Assembly (NCBI GenBank): GCA_018667855.1
Contig: JABIRL010000145.1
Coordinates: forward strand, 1 to 64,000
Direction: 5' to 3'
DNA: 64,000 bases
Origin: Rhodospirillaceae bacterium
GTDB taxonomy: Bacteria; Pseudomonadota; Alphaproteobacteria; GCA-2731375
The notes below the pieces were generated by a model, which had not been told where the DNA came from, made no database searches, and was given only the letters and a program-made list of their open reading frames with translations. Positions 27,316-37,594 of this stretch are shown here, one piece after another. Positions within the stretch are counted from its first letter, which is position 1. Every line of letters begins with the position of its first letter. Position numbers and translations under genes: made by a program.

Positions 27316-30300
27316 ATGACAGCCGCCACACAATCGCGCGCCGCGTTGATGCGAAGCAACAAATCGGAACTTGTCGAGGAAATCATATCGCTTCGACGGC
27401 AGTTCGCCGAACTGGAGACCCCGACATCCGAGCCGGAGCTGGCCGGCGCTTCGGGCGATGCCGCCTCCAGCTTTCTGATGGACGCGATCGAAAGCACCTC
27501 GGAAGGGTTCTCAATCTACGATGCAGAGGACCGGCTGATCCTTTGCAATAGTGCTTTCAAGGAACTTTACGGCTATTCCGACGCCGACGTTGCTGGCGGT
27601 CTCACCGCCGCCCAGTTACTGGCGCTGGATTTTGAGCGCGGCACCGTGGCCAAGGATGCCGGTGGTGTTGATGTAACACGCCGCCGCCGCGACCAATTTG
27701 GTGACCGTGAGGAAACCTTGGACCTGCCGCTTGCGGACGGCCGTTGGGTGCAAATCCGTGATCGCCGCACTACAGACGGCGGCACCGTCAGCATCCATAC
27801 CGACATCACCCGGCACATGCGCGCCGAAAAAGAGCTGGCGGAGAAGGAAGCACTGTTGCGGCTGACCCTGGACAACATGCCGGGCGGCATCAGGCTTGTC
27901 GACAAGGATCGAAAGTATGTGCTGTTCAATTCGCAGTACAGCGAAATGTATGATCTGCCGGACGACCTTCTCAAGGTCGGCGATTCCATACGCGTGGAGA
28001 ATCTCTATCAAGCGAAACGCGGTGACCACGGCGACGGCGATCCGGAAAAATTGGTCGATGAATGGATGGATGCCCATCCATACACCGAGGAACTGGTGAG
28101 TTGGGAGCGGACGACCGTAACCGGCAAGGTACTGGATTGCCGGACGCAACCGACGGCGCAGGGTGGCTATGTCAGTATCACCACCGACATCACCGAGCGC
28201 AAGCGCGCCGAAAAAGAGCTGACGGAGAAGGAAGCACTGTTGCGGCTGACCCTGGACAACATGCCAAGTGGTATCAAGTATGTGGATAAAGACAGACGCT
28301 CTGTGCTGTTCAATGACCAATATTGCAAACTCTGGAATTTTCCCGACGGCTTGGTCAAGGTTGGAGGGGATTCACGCGTAGAGGAACTGTTTCTGGCCAG
28401 GCGCGGCGATTTCGGCCCCGGGGATCCGGAAATGCTGGCCGAACAAATTATGTATGAGTATCCATATGAAACGGAGCCCCAGGTCTATCAGCGAACGACC
28501 TTGTCCGGAGAGGTTCTTGAATTCCGTACCGCGCCGGTCGATGCCGGCGGCTTTATCAGCATTTACACAAATATCACCGAACGCAAACGCGCGGAGGAGG
28601 AAATTGCCGAGAAGGAAGCACTCCTCCGCCTCGTACTCGACAACATGCCAAGCGGTATCAGGTTCGTGGATAAGGACAAACGCACCATGTTGTTCAATGA
28701 GCGCTATCGCGAAATCTGGAATTTCCCGGAAGGCGTATTGAAAGTCGGTGCGCCTTCCTACGACGAGAATCTGTTTTTGGCCAGACGCGGAGATTTCGGC
28801 CCGGGAGATCCCGAAGAGTTGCTCGAAAACATATTGCACGGACAACCCTATGATTCCGAACAGCTGCTCTACGAACGAACGACGGTGACGGGCGAAGTGC
28901 TGGAAATTCGCTCGGCACCGGCCGGTGACGGCGGCTTCATACTTACCTACAGCGACATAACCGAACGAAAGCGGGCCGAGGAGGAGCTTGCCGAGAAGGA
29001 AGCACTCCTCCGCCTCGTACTCGACAACATGCCAGGCGGCATTCGCTACGGCGACAAAGACCGGAAAATACTGTTGTTCAATGCGCTGTATCAGAAGCTC
29101 TGGGATTTTCCTGACGATTTCCCAAAGATCGGGGATACGGACTACGACGAACTTTCATACCAGTGGGACCGAGGTGAATATGGTGAGGGTGATAAAGAGA
29201 AGTTTATCCAGGCTTTTTTGGATGAACGGCCGTTTGAAACGGGATCAAAACCCTATGAAGTAACAAACAGGTCGGGGCGAATACTTGAATGCCGTGCGGT
29301 ACGGACGGAGAATGGCGGATTTATCAATGTCTATACTGATATCACCGAACGCAAGTCGGCTGAGGAGGCGTTAAAGGCCGCCCGTGACAGGGCCGAAGCG
29401 GCAGAGACGAAAATGTGGGCGGTTCTGGAAGCCTTGCCCATCGCCATCTTCATTATGGATGAAAGTGCCCGCATGGAATTCTGGAACAAATTCCAGGCCG
29501 AAATTACCGGTATGACCGACGAAGTTTGGGAAACTGTGCGCGATCATAAGGACTATTTGCCCTACATTTATTCCAATTATCAAAGCAAACCCGGGTTATC
29601 TCTGGAAGAGTTCAGTGCGGATTGGGATCGAATGGCGATGCCCGACCAGCGACTCGTGACTGAAAGGGTTTTCCACGAACCCCATTTGGATGTGCAGCAC
29701 ATTGCAGCCCCCCTGCCGTCAGGTGGTTGGGTCAATGCTTACGTCGATATTACGCCCCAGAAAGAAGCGGAACGCGAAGCCCTGGCGGCGCGCGATCAGG
29801 CCGAAGCAAATGCCGACGCCAAATCCGAGTTTGTCGCCCTGGTCAGCCACGAAGTGCGCACGCCGATGAACGGTGTGCTGGGCATGGCCCGATTGTTGCT
29901 GGAATCCCCGCTGCTGCCGGAGCAGCATGATTTCGCGCAGGGCATCGTCGATTCAGGCGAGGTTCTGCTGGTCATCCTGAACGATTTGCTGGATGTGTCG
30001 AAACTTGAATCCGGCAAACTTGAAATCGAAATCGTACCTTTCGAGCCGCGCCAACTGATCGACGACACTTTGAATGTCATGGCGACGATGGCCCGGGAGA
30101 AGGGCCTGGAGCTGTCCAGCGATATTGCCGACGACCTGCCGAAGGTATTGTTGGGGGATGCCAATCGCGTGCGGCAGATTCTTTCGAACCTGATTAACAA
30201 CGCCATCAAATTCACCGCCTCCGGTGGTGTCACCGTTTCGGTTTGCAGTGCCGGACCCGACAACGATGGACACAAATTTTTGCTGGCCGTAAGCGACACC

Positions 30301-32328
30301 GGTGTCGGCCTTAGCGACGACCAGGCGGGCAAACTGTTCGCACCCTATGCCCAGGCCAATGTCGATGTCGCCCGGCGCTATGGCGGTACCGGCCTGGGAC
30401 TGGTGATCTGCCGGCGGCTGGCCGAACTGATGGGCGGTGACATCCGCCTCGACAGCACGCTGGGGGAAGGCAGCACCTTCACACTTTTGCTCAATCTCGA
30501 GGTCGGCGGTCCGGACGATATCGTGGTATCCTTGGCAATTGCCGATCATTCCGAAGAACTGGCGTTTGCGCCGCGCGTCCTGTTGGCCGATGACAATGCC
30601 ATGAACCGTAAGGTCGCCCTGGGCATGTTGCGCAAACTGGCATCTCACACGGAGGTCGCCGAGAACGGGCAGCAGGTGCTTGATCTGATCCAAGAAAAAG
30701 CACCCTTCGATGTTGTCTTGATGGACATGCATATGCCCCTCATGGACGGCATCGAAGCGACCCGGCGCATCAGGGCGATGGACAGCCTGGCAGGGACCCT
30801 GCCGATCATCGGCCTGACCGCCGCCGCCACCCGGCTTGAGATCGATGCCTGCATTGAAGCCGGCATGAACGATGTCGTCACAAAGCCGATCGATCCGCAG
30901 CATTTGAAGGACGCCATCCGCCGCCACATCACCAACGAAGGCCGACCCACTGGCTGGGCCGAAGCAGCTGATGCTCCACGTGCGGATGGCGTTGACGAGT
31001 CGGTGGAAATCTTTGATGGGTCCATCCTCGAAAATCTGGGTGAAGACCATGGACCGGAAGGGGTCGAGGAATTCATCGCCATGTTTCGGTCAACGGCGCC
31101 AGTGGCGGCCAAACAGTTTATCGAGGCGGCCGCGAAGCGCGATTTAAGACTCATGGCCTTTTACGCTCATGATTTGAAGAGCAGCGCCAACATCGTCGGA
31201 CTTACACGCCTATCCCAGCTTTGCCGCGAAACCGAACTCGCCTGTAAGGAGGAGCGTTTGGATGATGCCCTTGCCCTGGGAACCGGCATTCAAGCAACGT
31301 TGGATGCCAGTGAAGCGGCGCTAGCGGCTCTGACGATACAGCACCGGCGCGAACCAAGGGACGCCAGCGCGCAGGTTCTGGTGGAGGTCGCCCATGACGT
31401 GCGCGGCATCATGAATAGGGTTCTGGGAACCATCGTCCAACTTGAAGACGGCATTGGCAGCCCTTTCCAGGCGGGCGAACTTGAAAGCCATGCCGTCGCC
31501 ATGCTTCAGGAAAGCCAGCAGATGCTGGACCTCTCGGGCGGCATTGCGCCTAGGTATTTTGCCGCGCAGTTTTCCGCCGATACGACGGCCAGCGGTCAGG
31601 CTTCGCCTGCCGCCGAGGCTGAAAGCACGGACTTATTGCAATCAGACAGCGTTCTTTTGATTGAAGACGACATCCTGCTGGCCAGGTCGCTGACCGCCTA
31701 TCTCACCAAACATGGCTTTGACGCCGTCACGGTCGAGACGGGGGCGGATATGTTCAAGGAAATCGACAAGCGGAGTTTCGATTGTTTTGTGGTCGATCTG
31801 ACGCTTCCCGACGAGGATGGCATTGTACTGATCCGCAGGCTGCGGGCCCGCACGGACGCGCCTATCATTGTTCAGACCGGACGTGAAGATCTGGACGACA
31901 AGCTGGCCGCCTTCGAACTTGGCGTCGACGAATATGTCACCAAGCCCGTCGACCCCCGCGAACTTACCATTCGGCTGAAGTCCATCATCAAGCGCGCCGG
32001 TGAAGGCAAGGGCGTCAACGCGGAGGTGCTTCGTAATGGTGACATTACCCTCGATCTCAACAGTCACGAGGCCCTGGCGCCGGATGGCAGCGTGATCCGC
32101 CTGACGTCGGCGGAATTCGCCATGATCTGGGCCCTGGCGCAAGCCAACGGCAAGATATTGTCCCGCGAAACCCTTGTGGACGCGGTCGCCACGGGCGACG
32201 GCCCAGAATCCTTCCGCGCGGTTGATTCATTGGCCAACCGGGTGCGCAAGAAACTCGGCAAGGATGCCATATTGTCGGAGTACGGCGCCGGTTATAAATG
32301 CGGCTGGATCGTCACGACGCCCGAATAG
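27316..32328 (+). CDS. Multi-PAS hybrid histidine kinase with REC, HPt, second REC and C-terminal OmpR-type wHTH
   Basis: Repeated PAS segments; ALVSHEVRTPMNGVLGMARLL (HisKA); TGLGLVICRRL (HATPase); LLADDNAMNRKV...DVVLMDMHMP (REC); FYAHDLKSSANIVGL (HPt); VLLIEDDILLARSL...FDCFVVDLTLPDEDG...YVTKPV (REC); LTSAEFAMIWALAQANGKILSRETLVDAV...GAGYKCGW (Trans_reg_C). Confidence 0.92.
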   Translation: MTAATQSRAALMRSNKSELVEEIISLRRQFAELETPTSEPELAGASGDAASSFLMDAIESTSEGFSIYDAEDRLILCNSAFKELYGYSDADVAGGLTAAQLLALDFERGTVAKDAGGVDVTRRRRDQFGDREETLDLPLADGRWVQIRDRRTTDGGTVSIHTDITRHMRAEKELAEKEALLRLTLDNMPGGIRLVDKDRKYVLFNSQYSEMYDLPDDLLKVGDSIRVENLYQAKRGDHGDGDPEKLVDEWMDAHPYTEELVSWERTTVTGKVLDCRTQPTAQGGYVSITTDITERKRAEKELTEKEALLRLTLDNMPSGIKYVDKDRRSVLFNDQYCKLWNFPDGLVKVGGDSRVEELFLARRGDFGPGDPEMLAEQIMYEYPYETEPQVYQRTTLSGEVLEFRTAPVDAGGFISIYTNITERKRAEEEIAEKEALLRLVLDNMPSGIRFVDKDKRTMLFNERYREIWNFPEGVLKVGAPSYDENLFLARRGDFGPGDPEELLENILHGQPYDSEQLLYERTTVTGEVLEIRSAPAGDGGFILTYSDITERKRAEEELAEKEALLRLVLDNMPGGIRYGDKDRKILLFNALYQKLWDFPDDFPKIGDTDYDELSYQWDRGEYGEGDKEKFIQAFLDERPFETGSKPYEVTNRSGRILECRAVRTENGGFINVYTDITERKSAEEALKAARDRAEAAETKMWAVLEALPIAIFIMDESARMEFWNKFQAEITGMTDEVWETVRDHKDYLPYIYSNYQSKPGLSLEEFSADWDRMAMPDQRLVTERVFHEPHLDVQHIAAPLPSGGWVNAYVDITPQKEAEREALAARDQAEANADAKSEFVALVSHEVRTPMNGVLGMARLLLESPLLPEQHDFAQGIVDSGEVLLVILNDLLDVSKLESGKLEIEIVPFEPRQLIDDTLNVMATMAREKGLELSSDIADDLPKVLLGDANRVRQILSNLINNAIKFTASGGVTVSVCSAGPDNDGHKFLLAVSDTGVGLSDDQAGKLFAPYAQANVDVARRYGGTGLGLVICRRLAELMGGDIRLDSTLGEGSTFTLLLNLEVGGPDDIVVSLAIADHSEELAFAPRVLLADDNAMNRKVALGMLRKLASHTEVAENGQQVLDLIQEKAPFDVVLMDMHMPLMDGIEATRRIRAMDSLAGTLPIIGLTAAATRLEIDACIEAGMNDVVTKPIDPQHLKDAIRRHITNEGRPTGWAEAADAPRADGVDESVEIFDGSILENLGEDHGPEGVEEFIAMFRSTAPVAAKQFIEAAAKRDLRLMAFYAHDLKSSANIVGLTRLSQLCRETELACKEERLDDALALGTGIQATLDASEAALAALTIQHRREPRDASAQVLVEVAHDVRGIMNRVLGTIVQLEDGIGSPFQAGELESHAVAMLQESQQMLDLSGGIAPRYFAAQFSADTTASGQASPAAEAESTDLLQSDSVLLIEDDILLARSLTAYLTKHGFDAVTVETGADMFKEIDKRSFDCFVVDLTLPDEDGIVLIRRLRARTDAPIIVQTGREDLDDKLAAFELGVDEYVTKPVDPRELTIRLKSIIKRAGEGKGVNAEVLRNGDITLDLNSHEALAPDGSVIRLTSAEFAMIWALAQANGKILSRETLVDAVATGDGPESFRAVDSLANRVRKKLGKDAILSEYGAGYKCGWIVTTPE
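27841..29376 (+). repeat. Four tandem in-frame 384-bp (128-aa) PAS repeats
   Basis: gagaaggaagcact... recurs at 27841, 28225, 28609 and 28993, spacing exactly 384 bp. Confidence 0.93.
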
Positions 32329-32576
32329 TCCGGACTTCGGTTCACCATGACCCAATGCGCCCGTAACCGGCGTATGCGGCCCTATTCGGCATCCACGGGC
32401 CGGCACATTTGCCGCCGATAGAAATAATTTTGAAAAATAAACCAAGTAAAATCAATGTCTTAACGCGCCTAGAATTCTGGCACATTTGTGACACCTTCAT
32501 CGAAATGCGGTCGCCTATAACCGAAAACAGACGGCAGCCAATACTGGGTGTCAAAAATCTAATCGGGAGAAGAACA

Positions 32577-34580
32577 ATGGCTACCAAATGGAACATAGAT
32601 TTAGACGGCGACAACAACACAGTTTTCACCGATCTCGAAGACGACACCATCAACGCCAACGGCTCGAACAATCAGATCGCTACCGGTGACGGTGACGATG
32701 CCATTGATGTGACCGGCGACAGCAACTGGATGGACGGCGGCAATGGCAACGACGACATCACCGTCAGCGGCAATTCCAATTTTATCAGCGGCGGCAACGG
32801 CCAAAACACATTTGACGTCACCGGCGACAGTAACTTTCTGGGTAGCGGTTACGACGACGACACCGTCGCCCTCCAAGGTGATGGCAACTACGTCAATACG
32901 GCGGCCGGTGACGACGAAGTTCATGTCGAGGGCCATAACAACAGCGTCTATGGCGAAGACGGCAATGACGTGATCAGCGCCATCGGCGGTTCCTCCAACG
33001 TGATCTCGGGCGGCAGCGGCAACGACGTCCTGCACTCCGATGGACATTACAACCATACTTTCGGCGGCGACGGCCACGACACCATTACCGACAGTGGTCA
33101 CGGCGGCTTTTCCGCGGGCGGCGCCGGCAATGACACGATCAACATGTCCGGCAACTATATGCAGACCCACGCCGGCACCGGGAACGACACGATTAATGTC
33201 AGCGCCCAGAACAGCGCAGCCTTCGGTGACGCCGGGAACGACAGGATCAACGTCACCGGCGACAGCAACACGGTCGACGGCGGCGCCGGCAATGATCGCA
33301 TCGACCTTATGGGCGAAAACAATGAGGCGTCGGGAGGCAGCGGCGCGGACACGATGATTGCCTGGGCCGACAACAACGTCATGCGGGCCGGCGATGGTAA
33401 CGATAGCCTTTTCGTTGTGGGCGACAACGTCGAAGCCCACGGCGGCGCAGGTAACGATACCTTCTGGATGGAACAAGGCTCCGACAACTCGGCCTTTGGC
33501 GGCGACGGCAGCGATGTCATCAAAAGTGATCTGTTCAACTCCGGCTCCGGCAACACCTATGACGGCGGCGCGGGCGATGACGTCTTGATCAGCCAAAAAT
33601 TCAACAGCGACACAACGCTGAATGGTGGCGAGGGTAACGATACTGTTATCTCACGTGGCGCGGGCGATACGGTTGACGGTGGCGCGGGCCAGGATCACAT
33701 TCTGGCGACGGGTAAGGACAGTGTTGTCGATGGCGGCGCCGGCGATGACGTCATTGTCGCCCTGGGTCAGGCCGAATCCCTGAGCGGCGGTGATGGCAAC
33801 GACATCCTGGTGGCTGGCGGCCTGAGTGCCGGACAGTTCGGCGGTTACGGCAGCTCTAGCGACGACGCCAGGGTACTGGAAGGTTCTCTGGGCTATCGCA
33901 CCTCCGGAAGCGGGTCCAAGGCCGACGTTGATCTCGAGGGCGGACAATGGGGAACGGACTTCAACGACACCAGGAGCAACGATTTTGTTCTCGAACAAGG
34001 TGCGGTCCTCGATGGCGGTGCTGGGGACGATATCCTGGCCGGTAGCTTCGCCGACGACACCCTGATCGGCGGTGAAGGCAACGACACCTTCATCTACACC
34101 ATGGGTGAGGGCAACGACACCATCGTCGCCGGCAACGGCGATACCCTGGAGTTGCGCGGCGGCCCGTTGGGCGAGGAATTCGGCCTCGAAAACATCGAAA
34201 TGTCGATCTCTCCCGATAGCTCCCATGCCCACATGTACTTCAAGACCGATGCCGTCGAAGGCGGCGATGCGGGTATCGGGGGCGAGGTCTTCTGGGGTAC
34301 GCTCAACATCGATTTCGCCGAGGGCGAAATGATTGAAACCCTCAAAGTCGGAGATCAGGAGTTCAACTTCGCCGAACTTATGGAAAGTGCGCGAGTAGTC
34401 AACGACAGCGCGGACTACCTGGCCTTAAGCGCCGAGCAGATCGACACCATGGAAGGCTTGCTGGACGAGGCCATGGACGGCGCCAGTTACGGTAATGAAA
34501 GCACGGCTGAAGGTGCGTTCGTCGAGACCGCTTCACTGGCCGGCGGTGAAGACCCCTGGGTGGCGGACGATATCGCCTAA
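32577..34580 (+). CDS. RTX-like calcium-binding repeat protein
   Basis: Many GGxGNDxI-type nonapeptides alternating with GDSNx-type turns; RBS gggagaag then ATGGCTACC at 32577; no signal peptide. Confidence 0.87.
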   Translation: MATKWNIDLDGDNNTVFTDLEDDTINANGSNNQIATGDGDDAIDVTGDSNWMDGGNGNDDITVSGNSNFISGGNGQNTFDVTGDSNFLGSGYDDDTVALQGDGNYVNTAAGDDEVHVEGHNNSVYGEDGNDVISAIGGSSNVISGGSGNDVLHSDGHYNHTFGGDGHDTITDSGHGGFSAGGAGNDTINMSGNYMQTHAGTGNDTINVSAQNSAAFGDAGNDRINVTGDSNTVDGGAGNDRIDLMGENNEASGGSGADTMIAWADNNVMRAGDGNDSLFVVGDNVEAHGGAGNDTFWMEQGSDNSAFGGDGSDVIKSDLFNSGSGNTYDGGAGDDVLISQKFNSDTTLNGGEGNDTVISRGAGDTVDGGAGQDHILATGKDSVVDGGAGDDVIVALGQAESLSGGDGNDILVAGGLSAGQFGGYGSSSDDARVLEGSLGYRTSGSGSKADVDLEGGQWGTDFNDTRSNDFVLEQGAVLDGGAGDDILAGSFADDTLIGGEGNDTFIYTMGEGNDTIVAGNGDTLELRGGPLGEEFGLENIEMSISPDSSHAHMYFKTDAVEGGDAGIGGEVFWGTLNIDFAEGEMIETLKVGDQEFNFAELMESARVVNDSADYLALSAEQIDTMEGLLDEAMDGASYGNESTAEGAFVETASLAGGEDPWVADDIA

Positions 34581-34590
34581 ACCGGAGTTC

Positions 34591-34681
34591 GGGGCGCGCT
34601 TACTCTCCTGTGTGCGCGCCCCGTTCGCTCCTTCTATACTTCAACGACGCCCGGTCAGGTTACGATGACCCGGGCGTTTTT
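34591..34681 (+). terminator. Double hairpin terminator after the RTX-like gene
   Basis: GGGGCGCGC(34591-34599)/GCGCGCCCC(34614-34622), then CGCCCGG(34648-34654)/CCGGGCG(34670-34676) followed by TTTTT. Confidence 0.75.
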
Positions 34682-34723
34682 GTGTTCCTTTACAAATCGA
34701 CCGGCAATCCACAGAATCCGAAC

Positions 34724-36574
34724 TTAATTCGTATTGAACTGCAATGCGGCGAAGCGCGCGTAGAGGCCGCCGCTGGCGACCAGTTCGTCATGGCGGCCCA
34801 TCTCGACCACCGTGCCTTGTTCCATCACGACGATACGGTCGGCCTTCAATACGGTGGCCAGGCGATGGGCGATGACGATGGTGGTGCGGTCCGCCATCAG
34901 ATCCTCCAGGGCCGCTTGCACGGCGCGCTCGGACTCGGCATCCAGTGATGACATTGCCTCGTCAAGCAGCAGGACCGGCGGATTAGCCAGGACAGCCCGG
35001 GCGATGGACAGGCGCTGGCGCTGGCCGCCGGACAGGCGCACGCCCCGCTGGCCCAGAAAGGAATCGAATTTGTCCGGCAGGGCGTCGATAAATTCGGAAG
35101 CATTGGCCGCATCCGCCGCCGCCTGCATTTGCTCCTCCGAGGCTTCGGGCCGCCCGAATAGAATATTCTCCCGCGCGCTGGCCGCGAAGATGACCGGATC
35201 CTGGGGCACCAGAGAGATCCGCGACCGTGCCTCCGACGGATCGGCCTGGCGCAAATCCACGCCATCCAAAGACACCGCGCCCGATTGTGGGTCATAGAAC
35301 CGCAGCAGCAGCTGGAAGACCGTGGTTTTGCCGGCGCCGGACGGCCCAACCAGTGCCACGGTTTCGCCGGGCGCCACATCAAGGTTGAAATTCTTCAGGG
35401 CGGGCAGATCGGGTCGGGACGGATATTGAAACGTCACGTCACGGAAGCTGATGGCACAGCTGCCCAGGTTCGGCAGGGGCGTCGGGTTCGAAGCGGCCGT
35501 GATGCCGGGTTCCACGGCCAATAGTTCCGTCAGCCGTTCCGCCGCGCCCGCGGCGCGCTGCAATTCGCCATAAACTTCCGCCAGGGCACCCACCGCGCCG
35601 GCCACGATGATGGCGTAAAAGACAAATGCGGCAAGTTGCCCGCCACTCATCTCGCCCGCGATGACGTCCTTGGCGCCGATCCAGACCACGGCGTCGACGG
35701 CGCCGAAGATCAGCAGCATGACCAGGGCGGTCAGCCAGGCCCGCGCCCGGGTCCGCCGTACCGCGACGCCAAACGCCTCGTCCGTGACCTTGCCGAACCG
35801 CAAGCGGTCAATCGCCTCGTGGCAAAAGGCCTGCACCACCTGTATGGCGCTCAGACTTTCCTCGGCATAGCTGGAAATATCGGCGATCCGGTCCTGGCTG
35901 TCGCGGGACAGGCGCCGCACCTTGCGGCCAAAGATCAGGATCGGCAAGATGACAACCGGCAGCAGGGCAAACACCAGTCCGGTCAGCTTCGCGCTGGATA
36001 TCACCAGCAGCACGCTGCCGCCGATGAACATCAATACGTTGCGCAGGGCGACGGACGCGGTGGAGCCGACAACGGTTTGTATCAATGTAGTGTCCGCGGT
36101 CAGGCGGGAAAGCACTTCACCGGTTCGCATGGTTTCGAAGAACGCCGGGCTCAAACCGATGACATGGTTGTACACGGCGGCGCGGAGGTCGGCGATGATG
36201 CGTTCGCCCAGCCAGGTTACTAGATAGTAACGGGCAAAAGTAGCCGCCGCCAACACGCAGACAACACCGAGGAGGGCGAGAAAATACTGATCGATCAGAA
36301 CCTGTTCGCCGCCGAAACCATGGTCGATGACACGGCGGATGGCCTGACCAATGGCCAATACTGACCCCGCCGAGACGACCAGCGCCACGCCGGCGCCCAC
36401 CGCGGTCCACTTATAAGGAACGAGGAAAGGCAGAATACGGCGCAGCCCGCCAACATTTCGGCGTTCTTCCCGTTCTTTGTCGAGAGCAATTTTTCGCAAT
36501 CCACCCCGCCCCTCGGTTATTCTGTAGCTCCGTTGCGGCTGGGGTATAGCAATTGAATCGCGGCCATACAACAA
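34724..36574 (-). CDS. ABC transporter, fused permease/ATP-binding (MsbA-like exporter)
   Basis: ABC TM domain plus [11 protein letters not shown] (Walker A), [16 protein letters not shown] (signature), [12 protein letters not shown] (Walker B). Confidence 0.93.
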   Translation of the reverse strand: MLYGRDSIAIPQPQRSYRITEGRGGLRKIALDKEREERRNVGGLRRILPFLVPYKWTAVGAGVALVVSAGSVLAIGQAIRRVIDHGFGGEQVLIDQYFLALLGVVCVLAAATFARYYLVTWLGERIIADLRAAVYNHVIGLSPAFFETMRTGEVLSRLTADTTLIQTVVGSTASVALRNVLMFIGGSVLLVISSAKLTGLVFALLPVVILPILIFGRKVRRLSRDSQDRIADISSYAEESLSAIQVVQAFCHEAIDRLRFGKVTDEAFGVAVRRTRARAWLTALVMLLIFGAVDAVVWIGAKDVIAGEMSGGQLAAFVFYAIIVAGAVGALAEVYGELQRAAGAAERLTELLAVEPGITAASNPTPLPNLGSCAISFRDVTFQYPSRPDLPALKNFNLDVAPGETVALVGPSGAGKTTVFQLLLRFYDPQSGAVSLDGVDLRQADPSEARSRISLVPQDPVIFAASARENILFGRPEASEEQMQAAADAANASEFIDALPDKFDSFLGQRGVRLSGGQRQRLSIARAVLANPPVLLLDEAMSSLDAESERAVQAALEDLMADRTTIVIAHRLATVLKADRIVVMEQGTVVEMGRHDELVASGGLYARFAALQFNTN

Positions 36575-36636
36575 CGCGCTCTTGCGCTGCGCCCCGGCTT
36601 TCGTTATACACCCCCGGCAGTTTACGGAGCAGCATG

Positions 36637-36858
36637 ATGAAAAAAGATATCCACCCCGATTACCATGAAATTACCGTGGTCATGACCGATGGCGCGGAAT
36701 TCAAGACCCGTTCGACCTATGGCGAACCGGGCGCGGTATTGAAGTTGGATATCGATCCTTCCACGCATCCGGCCTGGACCGGCGGACCGCAACGGGTTCT
36801 CGATACCGGCCGGGTTGCCAAGTTCCGTAATAAGTTCAAGGGTTTCGGCCTGGACTGA
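36637..36858 (+). CDS. rpmE: 50S ribosomal protein L31
   Basis: [29 protein letters not shown]...STHPAWTGG...RVAKFRNKF. Confidence 0.95.
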   Translation: MKKDIHPDYHEITVVMTDGAEFKTRSTYGEPGAVLKLDIDPSTHPAWTGGPQRVLDTGRVAKFRNKFKGFGLD

Positions 36859-36978
36859 TCCGGGCCATTCCGCTGCCAGACTATATAGCCTAAATACCGA
36901 AACGTTTTTCGGCTAAATTTTCAAATAAAAACAATACGTTAACGTAGTTATTTTGCGTTCGGGCGAAGGTTGGTTGCG

Positions 36979-37410
36979 CTAAACCGCCTCGGCGGCGACC
37001 ATGTTGTCCAATCGGGCAATGCGATGGTAGAGGCGTTCGCTGCGCCGCAGCAGATCACACAAATAGGGCGGCAACAGCTCAAGGTCCAATTCGCCTTCAT
37101 TGAAGCAGACGTCGCCGCCGCCCAGGCGCCAGGTATCCTGGCGTACTTCCTCGCGGGTCAATTCGCCCTGATGGACGGCACGCTGGACCAAAAGCCAAGC
37201 CATCATGTTGGTCAGGCGGGAGGTCAGGCGCATGGTTTCAACCGAATAATGGGCGGCGATTTCAACTGCCAGTTCACGGGATTCTTCCTCACCGTAGTCA
37301 CGCAGATAATCACGCGCTTCCCGGGTCAGGGCCAGGGCTTCATCAAAGGTTCGGCCCAAGAATGCCATCGGCGATACGACGTTCGCCCCACTATTGTCAC
37401 TACTGTCCAT
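36979..37410 (-). CDS. DUF1465 (RcdA-like) protein
   Basis: AFLGRTFDEALALTREARDYL...SVETMRLTSRLTNMMAWLLVQRAVHQGELT...LYHRIARLDN pattern of DUF1465. Confidence 0.82.
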   Translation of the reverse strand: MDSSDNSGANVVSPMAFLGRTFDEALALTREARDYLRDYGEEESRELAVEIAAHYSVETMRLTSRLTNMMAWLLVQRAVHQGELTREEVRQDTWRLGGGDVCFNEGELDLELLPPYLCDLLRRSERLYHRIARLDNMVAAEAV

Positions 37411-37564
37411 GCGGCCAGTATGGCTCGAAAGGATTAACAAAATCAATTCCGCCGGACTTGTAAATCACTTCGCCGCTTACCACATCAAAGCTGTCCGGAT
37501 GCCCACAGCGGGTTCGGATTTACACGCGGACCTGGCCAATGATGGCAGGTCTTAGGAACCGTAA

Positions 37565-37589
37565 GGTATTGCTTCGAAAGGAGGGTATC
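37565..37589 (+). promoter_or_regulatory. ROSE-like RNA thermometer hairpin occluding the hsp20 Shine-Dalgarno
   Basis: GGTATTGCTTCGAAAGGAGGGTATC: UUGCUU pairs with AAGGAG with the G:G opposition typical of ROSE, 6 nt upstream of ATG 37595. Confidence 0.7.
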
Positions 37590-37594
37590 GCGCC

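Noticed and set aside
32601-33596. 331-aa minus-strand Val/Ala-rich ORF
   Set aside because: Antisense to the RTX-like repeats; its regularity mirrors the repeats
34724-36574. Type I secretion ABC exporter for the adjacent RTX-like protein
   Set aside because: Sequence is a generic MsbA-like fused exporter on the opposite strand, without an HlyD/LapC adaptor or TolC gene; coupling unsupported
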